Part shown: positions 51,224-60,212 of the stretch, one piece after another
Position numbering within the stretch: position 1 is the stretch's first letter
Layout of the letters: each line of letters begins with the position of its first letter
Assembly (NCBI GenBank): GCA_934463115.1
Contig: CAKSIN010000011.1
Coordinates: 12,865 to 76,864 of the forward strand
Direction: 5' to 3'
Source: an uncultured Clostridia bacterium
GTDB lineage: Bacteria > Bacillota > Clostridia > UMGS1810
DNA: 64,000 nt
The notes under the pieces: generated by a model
The model's input: only the letters and a program-made list of their open reading frames with translations
The model's database searches: none
Told to the model about the DNA's origin: nothing
Translations under genes and position numbers: made by a program

Positions 51224-52159
51224 CTAATACAACGCACTGTCGCTGTCTATTTTTCTTACTATAGCGTTTGTTGTAACAACTGTTATAAACCCGACAACCG
51301 ACTGAATAAATCCGGCTGCGGCAGATGTGGAAACATCACCCATTGTTCTCATAACTCTGAACACATATGTATCCATAACGTCTGTTGTTGTGTACAACGC
51401 TCCCGAGTCGCGCGTCAGCTGATAGAAAAGTCCGAAATCGGCTCTGAATATATTTCCGACTGCCAGGATATTGAGCATAACAATCATAGACAGTATCGAG
51501 GGAAGTGTTATATACTTTGTCTTTTGCCACGATGAGGCGCCGTCTATTTCTGCCGCTTCATAAAGCGTTTCGTCGATTCCGAGGAGTGCGGAGTAATATA
51601 TGATGGAATTCATTCCGACATGTTTCCAGATGTTTGCGGCAGTAAGAATTGCCGGCCAATACTTCGGCTCGGAATACCATGATATCCTGCCCTTACCGAT
51701 TTTTTCGAGCAGGGTGTTTGCCAAACCGAATTCCGGATTGAGCATTGCATAGGCAACATAGCCTACAATAACCCACGAAAGAAAATGCGGCAGAATCAAA
51801 ACAGTCTGATAGGTTTTGACATATCTTGCCCTGATAACATTGCTCATTAATATGGCAACCGCCACTGCGGCAATGGTTCCGAAAACCATAAAACCAAAGT
51901 TAAGAAGCAGTGTGTTTCTCGTAACGGTTACGAAATCATTGGATTTTATGAAATACATAAAATTCTTCAGTCCGCACCATTTGCTCCCGAGAATTCCCAG
52001 GTCATATCTGTAATCCTTAAATGCAAGAACAAGACCGGCCATGGGAAGATATTTAAAAATAAAAATAAGTAAAGCGGGTACTGCAATCATTATGTATAAA
52101 CACACATTGTCCATTCTGTACAGCCCGCTTTTTCGTTTCTGCGCAATCGCACTTTTCAT
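51224..52159 (-). CDS. ABC sugar permease (LplB type)
   Basis: The 311-residue membrane protein starts behind GCGAGGTGAAG. Its opening region (YIMIAVPALLIFIFKYLPMAG) and EAA loop EAAEIDGASSWQKTKYITLP are typical of LplB. It contains six spans and forms the inner-membrane channel with its neighbour. A probable extended -10 promoter lies just upstream, separating the transporter unit from the kinase gene. Confidence 0.9.
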   Translation of the reverse strand: MKSAIAQKRKSGLYRMDNVCLYIMIAVPALLIFIFKYLPMAGLVLAFKDYRYDLGILGSKWCGLKNFMYFIKSNDFVTVTRNTLLLNFGFMVFGTIAAVAVAILMSNVIRARYVKTYQTVLILPHFLSWVIVGYVAYAMLNPEFGLANTLLEKIGKGRISWYSEPKYWPAILTAANIWKHVGMNSIIYYSALLGIDETLYEAAEIDGASSWQKTKYITLPSILSMIVMLNILAVGNIFRADFGLFYQLTRDSGALYTTTDVMDTYVFRVMRTMGDVSTSAAAGFIQSVVGFITVVTTNAIVRKIDSDSALY

Positions 52160-52179
52160 TTTATCTTCACCTCGCTGTA

Positions 52180-52188
52180 ATTATATCA
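52180..52188 (-). promoter_or_regulatory. Extended -10 promoter of the transporter operon
   Basis: TGATATAAT (TGn plus TATAAT) lies 21 bp before the LplB start on the leftward strand, without a -35 box. A poor -35 fits activation by the adjacent YesN-type regulator, which would bind upstream. The untranslated leader would be very short. Confidence 0.55.
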
Positions 52189-52264
52189 TTTTACACCGAG
52201 TTTTTTCTTTACTTTTTTTTTACCGCATACCCGTATTGATATACGTTTTTTTGACAAAACCCGT

Positions 52265-54019
52265 TCACATTTTTTCTGCCGGTATTTCTATTTTAAAAAC
52301 CGTTCTTTCGTTTGGAACCGATTGTATTGTCATTTTGTATTTATCGCCGTACAAAAGAGAGTACCGCGAATTTATATTTGATATACCGAGATTTCTGCTC
52401 CTGAATTCCTCGCGGTTTTTCAGCATGCTTCTGATTTGCGCAAGCCTTTCGGGAGTTATGCCGACTCCGTTGTCGGATACCGATATAATAATTTTATCCC
52501 CCGCACGTCTGACGCTTATATCCACCGTAAGGCATCTCATCATACCGTGCTGCACCGCATTTTCCAAAAGCGGCTGTATGGTAATCGGCAGACACATACA
52601 CTCGGGAGCGTCATCGTCTATACTGCAGTTAACCGTTAAACGATCCTCATATTTCAGCTTTTGCAGCTCAACATACAAAAGTGAATACTCCCACTCTTTG
52701 GCAATGCTCACTTTGATATCCGTCATATCGAGCGACAGGCGAATCAGTTTTGAAAGCATTGATATCATATCGGTAATACGGCTGTCGCCGCCTTCTTTTG
52801 CAAAGAGCATAATATTAATCTGGTGCAGTGTATTGAATATAAAATGCGGATTAATCTGCATTCGCAATGCGGCATTTCTGTAATATTTAAGCTTGATTAC
52901 CTGTTTTGCAAGTTCGTCTTCAATCTCATTTTTTCTCTGATGTACAGCCATGATATTGTTCAGCAAATAATCCACTTCATCAAATTTTTGCGAGCCGTCG
53001 GTTTCAAAAACATCTGTGCCCGATACCTTTGAAGTTGTGTCGTTAAACACCTTTACAACATTGAATATACGCTTGTACATGCTCGAAACGACTATCACCG
53101 CAAGAAATATTGACATGCACAGTAAAAACAATATAGTCACTGCAATGGTAACTTTTATTGCTCTCAGATTTTTGGTGTATTCATTTGTGTCAAATTTGAG
53201 TCTCAGGGTATATATGTCATTAAGCGAGCTTGTGCTGACATCAACTATATTTCCGCTCCCCGAAATATATATATCGCTGTCCTCTATAACTTTTTTCCCG
53301 GATTTTAATGTCTGATGAGTTCCTATGGATTTGTAATCGTTGCTGTAGATAATAACGCCGTCGGTATTTTCTATATAAAAATCCTTTTGTCTCCCTATTT
53401 TCGGGAGCAAAACCTGGCTCTCAAAATTTGTCATATTTATATAGAACACCATGGCGCCGCTCATTTTGTTGTAATTTGCCCAGACCTCACGGAAAATAAT
53501 TATGTAGTGTTCGTTTCTGTTTGCAAATTTTTCGGTGTAGTATGTAACAAAATTTTTGTTGCCGCCGGTGTACATTTTGTACCACGGACTGTTTTTGATT
53601 TTTTCTTCACCGCCGCTTACCATTGTTGAATACAAATAATCATGTTCTATATCAAAATATTCTATGGCGCTTATGCACGGATCAAGGGTTATGTAGTTTC
53701 TGAGATGTTTTGCAATGCCTGTCTGAAACGTGCCGCTGCTTAAGGATGTGTTTACATCCTCATTTGAAACCATTGAGTTGTAAATCGTCATTGTTTCGGT
53801 ATTAATCATATCAAATGCTGTTTTGAATTCGTACATATTCTGAGTTGCAACGGTATTTATATTTCCCTGAGTCATCCGCTGCATTGCAAAATACGAAATG
53901 CACGAAAACGGAATATACACCGCTATATTGCAAATTATCATAAGGGTGAGATAATGTGTAAAAAAGCTGCTTTTTCTGAGTATTTTAAAAAACGGAAGTC
54001 TGCCAAACTTATTTTTCAT
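52265..54019 (-). CDS. YesM-type sensor histidine kinase
   Basis: The 584-residue protein starts at ATG 54019 behind AGGAGGA; a TTG at 54028 is too close to it. Transmembrane spans at ~20-43 and ~288-314 enclose an extracellular dCache-like sensor (~44-285). A HAMP-like region, the His_kinase motif QINPHFIFNTLHQINIM with phospho-acceptor H392, and a HATPase domain with ENAVQHG follow. It senses an extracellular cue, likely a sugar or ligand-loaded binding protein, and phosphorylates the response regulator encoded before it (11-bp overlap). Confidence 0.92.
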   Translation of the reverse strand: MKNKFGRLPFFKILRKSSFFTHYLTLMIICNIAVYIPFSCISYFAMQRMTQGNINTVATQNMYEFKTAFDMINTETMTIYNSMVSNEDVNTSLSSGTFQTGIAKHLRNYITLDPCISAIEYFDIEHDYLYSTMVSGGEEKIKNSPWYKMYTGGNKNFVTYYTEKFANRNEHYIIIFREVWANYNKMSGAMVFYINMTNFESQVLLPKIGRQKDFYIENTDGVIIYSNDYKSIGTHQTLKSGKKVIEDSDIYISGSGNIVDVSTSSLNDIYTLRLKFDTNEYTKNLRAIKVTIAVTILFLLCMSIFLAVIVVSSMYKRIFNVVKVFNDTTSKVSGTDVFETDGSQKFDEVDYLLNNIMAVHQRKNEIEDELAKQVIKLKYYRNAALRMQINPHFIFNTLHQINIMLFAKEGGDSRITDMISMLSKLIRLSLDMTDIKVSIAKEWEYSLLYVELQKLKYEDRLTVNCSIDDDAPECMCLPITIQPLLENAVQHGMMRCLTVDISVRRAGDKIIISVSDNGVGITPERLAQIRSMLKNREEFRSRNLGISNINSRYSLLYGDKYKMTIQSVPNERTVFKIEIPAEKM

Positions 54020-55493
54020 CGCCGCCAATCCTCCTGTACCCGGTAGGTGTCATACCGACATATTTTCTGAAAATCTTCAGAAAGTGCGGCATACTTGCAT
54101 AATTCAGCTTTTGCGATATATCCACTATCTTTTCGTCCGAGTAACGGAGAAGTTTTTTTGCCTCCTCAATTTTTCTCTCGGTTACATAATCTATAAAGCG
54201 TTTGCCGGTTTTCTTTTTGAAAAAGCGGCTGAAATACGCACTGTTAAAAGAAAATTTTTCGGCTACGTTTTCCAGAGTTATGTAATCGTATATATTTTCG
54301 TCTATATACTGTATTATCTTATCTATATCTTCCGAAAACGTCTCCTGTTTTACGCTTAATTTTGCAATATGCTTTTTTGCATAATCCAAAAGGCAATTCT
54401 GAACTTCAAGGCAGTTTTTGCACCCGGCAATATACGGCATGGCTATGCCGCTGTCGAGAATACCCTCTTTTATCTTTTTGTTTGAAATACTCAAAATCAT
54501 TTTTGAACACGACAGAGCGGTTTTTATATCATCAATATCCGAAAAAAGGTATTTGAGCCACTTAACAAGATTCAGCTCATCACACCTTGTCATGCAGTCA
54601 ACAATTTTGGCGCATATGTTCTCCGTATTTGCAAGGCTGTGAACGTCGGCGGCATAAATGCTAGGGAATAAATCAAATTTTTCCGGGTATGTATGATTAA
54701 CCTCAACATTTATATCCAGCGACTCAAGCATTATATTTTTAAGGTACTGTGTAGCCTGCTCGATTTTGACGTCAAATTCGTCCGCTTCGGTCGAATCGTC
54801 AAGTATTATCATTTCGCAGTTGCCGTCTTTTCTGTTGAACAAAACGCTCGACGCATTGCGCATCTTTAAAATGTTATTCATGATATACGAAAGCCTGTCG
54901 GCATGATGAAATTCATACTGCGCATAATCATCGTATTGATTTATCTCTATAAATACCAGTGAAAAAAGCAATGTGTCGTAGTTGTACTTTTCCTTGCCGC
55001 AAAGCGCGACCTTTTGCCTGATATCGTCCGTAAGGCTGATTTTACCGCTGCCCAATTCGTTGAACATTTTTTCTCTGACTACATCGCTGTATTCCATATC
55101 GCTTTTTTCGCTCTTTATAACTTCATACAGTCTTGTAAAAACATCGACAATTTCTTTGTATTTACACGGTTTGAGCAAATAGTCAAAAACTTTGTTTGTA
55201 ATGGCATTTTTCATATAATCATAATTGCTGTATCCGCTGAGAAGGACAACTTTTATGTTGCTGTGATGTTCCCTGAGCCGTTCAACAATTTCCATGCCGT
55301 CCACACCGTTCATTTTTATATCGGAAAGAACAGCGTCCACATCGTTATTATCGATGAAATTCAACGCCGTTTCTCCGTCGTAAAAAGCACCCACAACGTT
55401 AAAACCGATTTTATTCCAGTTAAATTGGTTTTCAAGATAATCCAAAACTATATTTTCATCATCAATAATAACCAGATTATACATTTTTTCCAT
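54009..55493 (-). CDS. YesN-type response regulator with AraC DNA-binding domain
   Basis: The 494-residue protein has a receiver domain (1-120) with acidic pair D11-D12, phospho-acceptor D58 (VLSDIKMNGVDG) and K108 (LKPCKYKE). A long middle region (~130-380) links to a C-terminal double HTH of AraC type (LENVAEKFSFNSAYFSRFFKKKTGKRF region, then YRRIGGDEK end). It should activate the transporter and surface-protein genes. It lies directly before and overlaps the kinase gene. Confidence 0.92.
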   Translation of the reverse strand: MEKMYNLVIIDDENIVLDYLENQFNWNKIGFNVVGAFYDGETALNFIDNNDVDAVLSDIKMNGVDGMEIVERLREHHSNIKVVLLSGYSNYDYMKNAITNKVFDYLLKPCKYKEIVDVFTRLYEVIKSEKSDMEYSDVVREKMFNELGSGKISLTDDIRQKVALCGKEKYNYDTLLFSLVFIEINQYDDYAQYEFHHADRLSYIMNNILKMRNASSVLFNRKDGNCEMIILDDSTEADEFDVKIEQATQYLKNIMLESLDINVEVNHTYPEKFDLFPSIYAADVHSLANTENICAKIVDCMTRCDELNLVKWLKYLFSDIDDIKTALSCSKMILSISNKKIKEGILDSGIAMPYIAGCKNCLEVQNCLLDYAKKHIAKLSVKQETFSEDIDKIIQYIDENIYDYITLENVAEKFSFNSAYFSRFFKKKTGKRFIDYVTERKIEEAKKLLRYSDEKIVDISQKLNYASMPHFLKIFRKYVGMTPTGYRRIGGDEK

Positions 55494-55520
55494 TGTGAAT
55501 ACCCCTTATCAGTATTGGTT

Positions 55521-55565
55521 TTTAAACCGACAACGATTTATCGCAAAACTCGCTGTCGGTTTAAA
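55521..55565 (-). other. 12-bp inverted repeat before the response regulator gene
   Basis: TTTAAACCGACA (55521-55532) and TGTCGGTTTAAA (55554-55565) are perfectly complementary with a 21-nt loop that itself contains CGAT/ATCG. It lies 28 bp upstream of the regulator start. It may be a 5' leader hairpin, a weak terminator after the SGNH gene, or an operator. In the leftward direction only AAAAACC follows, so a classical terminator is unlikely. Confidence 0.5.
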
Positions 55566-55672
55566 ATACAACATATTCTTCTTTATGTGTTTATTTTACC
55601 ATGCGCGCTCCGCTAAGTCAATACTGCGCGTTCATACTCCAAATCTTACATCATTATCCAAATATTTATACA

Positions 55673-56254
55673 TCAGCCGTTTTTGCTGTTATTCATCCTT
55701 CTTATAGCATCCACAACAGCGTCGGAACAAGCTTCTTTTCCCTTTGCACTGAGGTGCAGAAAATCTTCGCATATGTATTCGTTAAGATTTGGATAAACCA
55801 CGCTAAACAGGTCATCAACAGCATCAACACAATCACCGTAATTATCCAGGAATAGCTTGTTATATTTTTTTACATCATCATTTAAAATGGTGTTTGGACT
55901 GTTTTCACTTGTACCGTGTAAAGTCGGTGTTGTGGTAGCAAATATTATTTTGGCGCCTGTTTTCTTAAACTCTTTTAAAAGACGTCCCATATCTTCGACA
56001 TATCTTTGCGGAGAATTAAAATTTTCATCTTGCGTTATGCAGCGGTTTATATCCCACAGACCGTTGTTCCAGTGAATAATATCCGGTTTTTTCCAGTCGG
56101 GTGTCCACCACCTTAAGCTATTCAGAGTATATGTGGAAAAACGTCCGTTTTCATCCGGTTTGTACACCTCATAATCATCACCGAGCTTTTCTGTTACCAA
56201 ATCCTGATATCCGAGTCTGATTGAATCTCCTATAAGCCATACAACAGTTTTCAT
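55673..56254 (-). CDS. SGNH/GDSL-family esterase
   Basis: The 193-residue protein has block I GDSIRLGY with the nucleophile S11, block III WNNGLWDIN, and block V DFLHLSAKG with the D-x-x-H pair. The small size and soluble form (no signal peptide) match cytoplasmic carbohydrate deacetylases. It probably removes acetyl groups from imported oligosaccharides before further breakdown. It follows uxuA by 36 bp. Confidence 0.83.
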   Translation of the reverse strand: MKTVVWLIGDSIRLGYQDLVTEKLGDDYEVYKPDENGRFSTYTLNSLRWWTPDWKKPDIIHWNNGLWDINRCITQDENFNSPQRYVEDMGRLLKEFKKTGAKIIFATTTPTLHGTSENSPNTILNDDVKKYNKLFLDNYGDCVDAVDDLFSVVYPNLNEYICEDFLHLSAKGKEACSDAVVDAIRRMNNSKNG

Positions 56255-56290
56255 TTTAAATACAATCCTTTCAACAAATTAAATTATTAT

Positions 56291-57325
56291 CTATTCGGAA
56301 TCGGCGAAAATGTTTGTTTCATCGTCGTACTTCATCATTGAAGCCATTCCGTTTATGTACCCGAATTCATATGCGCGCGAAGTATGTCCCCATCTTGTGT
56401 CATTTGTAAGATACGGCACGTGGTCGTCCAAAACAAGTCCGTCATAATTGTATTTTGCAAGTTCTCTCATGACTTTGCACGGATTGTATCTGCCCTCTCC
56501 GAGGAAACATTCACTGAAATTATCCACCGTACCCTGCACATCGCGGAAGTGAACCATATGTATTCTCTTTCTCGGTGCAAATTCCCTGATCATATCAAGT
56601 ACGTATTCCTCACCGCCAAGCTGTGAAAAAGTGCCCATACACAAATTTATTCCCCAAGCCGGATTGTCTGCAATCTTCTCGGCTTTCAGGTAGTCCTCTT
56701 TTGAAATAAATATTCTTTCAACCCCGGCAACAACGGGAAGCGGCGGATCGGACGGGTGCGTAATAAGCTTAACACCCGCCTTTTCTGCCTCGGGAATAAC
56801 CGCCTTGATAAAGTATGTAAAGTTATTCCACAAATCGTCCGAAGTCGGCGGATTATCTTTATTTTCCATATTTATCATATGATGCCTGCTCACAGCATAA
56901 GCATTCGGAGCCTTGTTCTCGTCGGCTTTATTGTATGCCGACACGGTAGCGCCGCAGCGGTACGGTTTTGAAACGGTCGTGCGCCATGCCCATGTAGGAC
57001 AAAAATGATGTCCAAGCACAGGTATTCCCACTTTTCCCATATTGTGCAGAATCTTTATATAATTTTCTATTTGTTCGTCGCGCCCCGGGAGTCCCATTAT
57101 TATCTTGTCCAAAAAACGTATCGGAACATTTTCAATCATATCGAGCGAAAGTCCGAATTTTTCGGTGTATTCCTTTAACCATTTTAATGCTCTGACGGTC
57201 CAAAAATCTTCGTCATTTGCGGCTATCGGCGGAGTGTTAAAATGAAACCCTTTTGCCCCGAGCTGTCCGGCAAGCATCAGTGCATCGTCGTTAAACTCCT
57301 TTATTGCACCCATTATTACCTTCAT
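56291..57325 (-). CDS. uxuA: D-mannonate dehydratase
   Basis: The 344-residue TIM-barrel protein has the UxuA motifs HPSDPPLPVVAG, NLCMGTFSQLGG, VHFRDVQGTVDNFSECFLGEG and LDDHVP, containing the metal ligands H, C, H and D. It turns D-mannonate into 2-keto-3-deoxygluconate in glucuronate breakdown. The length is in the normal range. The SDR gene ends 2 bp before its start, so the two are coupled. It strongly suggests the glycan is rich in glucuronate or that products enter through fructuronate. Confidence 0.92.
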   Translation of the reverse strand: MKVIMGAIKEFNDDALMLAGQLGAKGFHFNTPPIAANDEDFWTVRALKWLKEYTEKFGLSLDMIENVPIRFLDKIIMGLPGRDEQIENYIKILHNMGKVGIPVLGHHFCPTWAWRTTVSKPYRCGATVSAYNKADENKAPNAYAVSRHHMINMENKDNPPTSDDLWNNFTYFIKAVIPEAEKAGVKLITHPSDPPLPVVAGVERIFISKEDYLKAEKIADNPAWGINLCMGTFSQLGGEEYVLDMIREFAPRKRIHMVHFRDVQGTVDNFSECFLGEGRYNPCKVMRELAKYNYDGLVLDDHVPYLTNDTRWGHTSRAYEFGYINGMASMMKYDDETNIFADSE

Positions 57326-57327
57326 TT

Positions 57328-58140
57328 TCAGTTCTCCCCTTCTATTTCTTTTTTTCTGTATACATTGAGTATTTCGGGATACAGCTGGGTTGTCATGCCG
57401 CCGTCAACGGTAATTTCCGTACCCGTTATATTCTTTGATTCGTCTGTTCCGAGGAAATATGCCGCATTTGCAATATCTTCAAAATCCGATATATCCCCTA
57501 TCGGCGTCATTGTACCGTTCGTTATCTGCTTTTTGCCCATTTCCACCCAGCGTGAGGTTTTTATGGTTCCGGGCAGTATAACGTTACTTCTGATTCCGTA
57601 TTGTCCCAAATCAACAGCCAAACCTCTGGACATTGAGTTTATTCCGCCCTTTGAGGCAACATAAGGAACACGGTTTATGTTCGGACGGTATGCCGTGTTG
57701 GAGCTTACAAACACCACAGCTCCCTTATGATGTTCTTTCATTCTTACAGCCGCACACTGGATAATTCTGAAATTACCCACGACATTTGCCTGAAGTATCC
57801 AATCCACATAATCCGGCGTTATCTCAAAAAACGGCGTTCCCTTTGAAGGATCGGGACCGAGCGCCAAATCCGCCGAGTTAAGGCAAAGAGTTTCCACAAA
57901 CACTCCCTTTTTATCCAAATCGTCAAAGATAGCGTACGGCTGTTCCTTATCACGCAAATCTAGGGTATATCCCAGCACATTTACATTATACGATTTTTTC
58001 AAATTCGTCACGGCTTCATCCAATACTTCCTGTTTTCTGCATGTCAAAACAACGTCGTACCCTTCTTTTGCATATCTCTCGGCAATCGCAAATCCCGTGT
58101 GACCGTAGTTTGCTCCCGTTACAAAAACTGCTCTGTTCAT
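57328..58140 (-). CDS. SDR oxidoreductase, likely uronate pathway
   Basis: The 270-residue protein has the Rossmann motif TGANYGHTG (8-16), the NAD(P)-binding region, VSSN and the Y-x3-K pair in VPYVASKGG. The C-terminal GTEITVDGGM is standard for short-chain dehydrogenases. Next to uxuA it may reduce fructuronate to mannonate, a step done by SDR-type enzymes in some Firmicutes and Thermotoga in place of UxuB. The substrate is inferred from context only. Confidence 0.82.
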   Translation of the reverse strand: MNRAVFVTGANYGHTGFAIAERYAKEGYDVVLTCRKQEVLDEAVTNLKKSYNVNVLGYTLDLRDKEQPYAIFDDLDKKGVFVETLCLNSADLALGPDPSKGTPFFEITPDYVDWILQANVVGNFRIIQCAAVRMKEHHKGAVVFVSSNTAYRPNINRVPYVASKGGINSMSRGLAVDLGQYGIRSNVILPGTIKTSRWVEMGKKQITNGTMTPIGDISDFEDIANAAYFLGTDESKNITGTEITVDGGMTTQLYPEILNVYRKKEIEGEN

Positions 58141-58174
58141 TTAAAACAACTCCCTGTAAAAAAATTTTCGCCGC

Positions 58175-59020
58175 TCATATATGATAGCTGTTGAACCTCA
58201 CGCCTCTTACACCGGTATCCACTCTGAATATTTTCCCGGCAAGCGGCTGTTCGCTCAAATCGGTTCTCACTGCAGCGGTAGTTACAATAAGCTCCGTAAG
58301 ATTATCTCCGGCAAAGCAGCAGGAACTTACCTGTTTTGCCGGGATATCGATAATATCAAGTATTTTCCCCGTGGTTGCCTCGATATGATAAACGCACGAA
58401 CCGCCCCATATTGCAACCCACAAATTGCCGTCGGCATCAATAGTCATGCCGTCACCGCAGCCGATTTCCGGCGATATTTCGCATACGGTCTGTCTGTCCG
58501 ACAAGGTGTGTGCGCAGCAGTCAAACGAAAATTTTTCTATTTTCTGTTCGCGCGAATCGCAATAGTACATTGTTTTGGTGTCACTGCTCCAGTCAAGTCC
58601 GTTGGAGCAGCCGCATTTATCAAACAATTCTTCGAGTTTGCCGTTTTGCAGGCGGTAAAAAGCCCCCGAAAAATTATCTCCGGCAGTGCCGACATAATAA
58701 CACCCGTCCGGTCCGACCTTTCCGTCGTTGAATCTGTCGCCTTTGATTTTTGTCGGATTATGTGCAGGTCTGAGATTTCCCGAACCGTCGGCTATGTATA
58801 TGCCGTCCTCCATAGATACCAAAAGGCTGCCGTCGTCGCACAGTGCCATACACCCTATCATCTGAGGAACGCCGTATTTTTGGCATTTACCGCTCTTATA
58901 GTCCATACAGTAATATGCCTGTCCTCTGATATCCACAAAATACAGTTTATTTTCTTTATAATCCCAAACCGGGCTTTCACCCACCAGCAAATTATCTTCA
59001 AAAATTATTTCCGGTTTCAT
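58175..59020 (-). CDS. SMP-30/gluconolactonase-family lactonase
   Basis: The 281-residue protein is a six-bladed beta-propeller of the SMP-30/LRE family: metal ligands E15 (GESPVW), N in RFNDGKVGPDG (~98), N in CSNGLDWS, and D in GDGMTIDADGN. It hydrolyses sugar lactones. It opens the leftward operon with an AGGAG site and a promoter upstream at 59066-59094. Its partner substrate is probably a uronic- or aldonic-acid lactone. Confidence 0.86.
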   Translation of the reverse strand: MKPEIIFEDNLLVGESPVWDYKENKLYFVDIRGQAYYCMDYKSGKCQKYGVPQMIGCMALCDDGSLLVSMEDGIYIADGSGNLRPAHNPTKIKGDRFNDGKVGPDGCYYVGTAGDNFSGAFYRLQNGKLEELFDKCGCSNGLDWSSDTKTMYYCDSREQKIEKFSFDCCAHTLSDRQTVCEISPEIGCGDGMTIDADGNLWVAIWGGSCVYHIEATTGKILDIIDIPAKQVSSCCFAGDNLTELIVTTAAVRTDLSEQPLAGKIFRVDTGVRGVRFNSYHI

Positions 59021-59065
59021 TTATGCCGCACTCCTTAACAATTAATCAAACACTTATTCAAAAAT

Positions 59066-59094
59066 AATATATCATATCGAAAACCATATTACAA
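59066..59094 (-). promoter_or_regulatory. Candidate promoter of the leftward catabolic operon
   Basis: On the minus strand TTGTAA (59094-59089) and TATATT (59071-59066) lie 17 bp apart, about 45 bp before the lactonase start. Both boxes are near consensus in an AT-rich region, so the call is moderate. Confidence 0.45.
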
Positions 59095-59148
59095 TATATA
59101 AATGCAACCGTTTTATGTAAAAAATCACACTTTTATAATTTAAAATAC

Positions 59149-59177
59149 TTGACTGTTTTATTTGGTAGTGTTATACT
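59149..59177 (+). promoter_or_regulatory. Promoter of the AraC-type regulator
   Basis: TTGACT (59149-59154) and TATACT (59172-59177) are separated by 17 bp, close to consensus. The leader to the ATG at 59281 is about 100 nt. It diverges from the catabolic operon promoter, so one operator between them could serve both. Confidence 0.7.
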
Positions 59178-59280
59178 AACATTACCCGAAAATCTCACAC
59201 GTGTTACCTTATTATGTATATATGATTGGCTGAAAATTAACAATTTATTGTAAATTTAACTGAAAGGGACTATTTAATAT

Positions 59281-60099
59281 ATGATTACATCAAATGTACG
59301 AAATCTCAATATCACATTAGTCAGAAGTTTTTTGAAAGTACGCGTTGATCCCACATATCACTGCAATTTCAGGGAAACGGACGGTATAATCTATTACAAA
59401 AAAGGCTGCCAGTCATTTGACTTTACAAACGGCAAACAGTTAATCGGAAAAGAAGGCAACATAATATATCTCCCTTACGGTGCAAAATACGTCAATCATA
59501 TTGTTGTGCCGGATACGGAATACTATCAAATAGATTTACATATAAAATCCGCCGGGAAAATCGTTCCGATGTTCAGCGAGCCGTTTATTATACAAAATGT
59601 CGACGCGAGCAAATATGAACTGATGTTTTTTAAGATTCATCACCAAAATGTCGCTCTCGGCACCGAGCAGGAATTTTCAATGTTTGCAGACCTTTGCGAA
59701 TTGATAAATTATATGAGAACGCAAAGTAATTCAACAAACAGCTTGCTTTTGTCAAAAATAAAAAACAGCGTTGATTACATCAACAAAAACTATATGCTGA
59801 ACACTTCGATAAAAGAAATTGCGACAATGTCCGCAACTTGTGTAACAAATCTGGAACGCATATTCAAACAATGTTTCAATGTTACACCGAGCAAGTACCG
59901 AAATATTGTGCGAATCAACAAGGCAAAGCAATTTTTGCTGTCGGGACTGACTATTGAGGAAACTGCATTGCAGGCAGGATTTTTTGACGCATTTCACTTT
60001 TCAAAAACTTTCAAAAATATTGTCGGCATTACCCCGAAAGAATACATAGTTAATGAATTGATTTCACCGGACAGAATTGATAATAAAGGGCGGCATTGA
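59281..60099 (+). CDS. AraC-family transcriptional regulator
   Basis: The 272-residue protein has an N-terminal cupin-like sensor (~20-110, FRETDGIIYYKKGCQSFDF and IIYLPYGAKYVNHIV) and a C-terminal AraC double HTH (~165-262): KEIATMSATCVTNLERIFKQ, then IEETALQAGFFDAFHFSKTF. It is divergent from the uronate operon and is the likely local regulator of it. The ligand may be a sugar acid; this is inference. Confidence 0.88.
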   Translation: MITSNVRNLNITLVRSFLKVRVDPTYHCNFRETDGIIYYKKGCQSFDFTNGKQLIGKEGNIIYLPYGAKYVNHIVVPDTEYYQIDLHIKSAGKIVPMFSEPFIIQNVDASKYELMFFKIHHQNVALGTEQEFSMFADLCELINYMRTQSNSTNSLLLSKIKNSVDYINKNYMLNTSIKEIATMSATCVTNLERIFKQCFNVTPSKYRNIVRINKAKQFLLSGLTIEETALQAGFFDAFHFSKTFKNIVGITPKEYIVNELISPDRIDNKGRH

Positions 60100-60170
60100 T
60101 ACTGTTCCGGCTGCCGTGTGTTAATATGCTTAAAAATTTACAATTTACTATGGAAATCTGTGCCGATATG

Positions 60171-60179
60171 TGGTATACT
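60171..60179 (+). promoter_or_regulatory. Extended -10 promoter of the subtilase gene
   Basis: TGGTATACT (TGn plus TATACT) lies 34 bp before the ATG at 60213, with no clear -35. GGGGG just before the start is the ribosome site. Confidence 0.5.
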
Positions 60180-60212
60180 AATTATCAAAGATTAAAAAGA
60201 CGGGGGTAGCAA

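Noticed and set aside
52196..52252. Hairpin with a T-run between permease and kinase genes
   Set aside because: The T-run is on the rightward side only, where no gene needs terminating; leftward it is followed by A residues.
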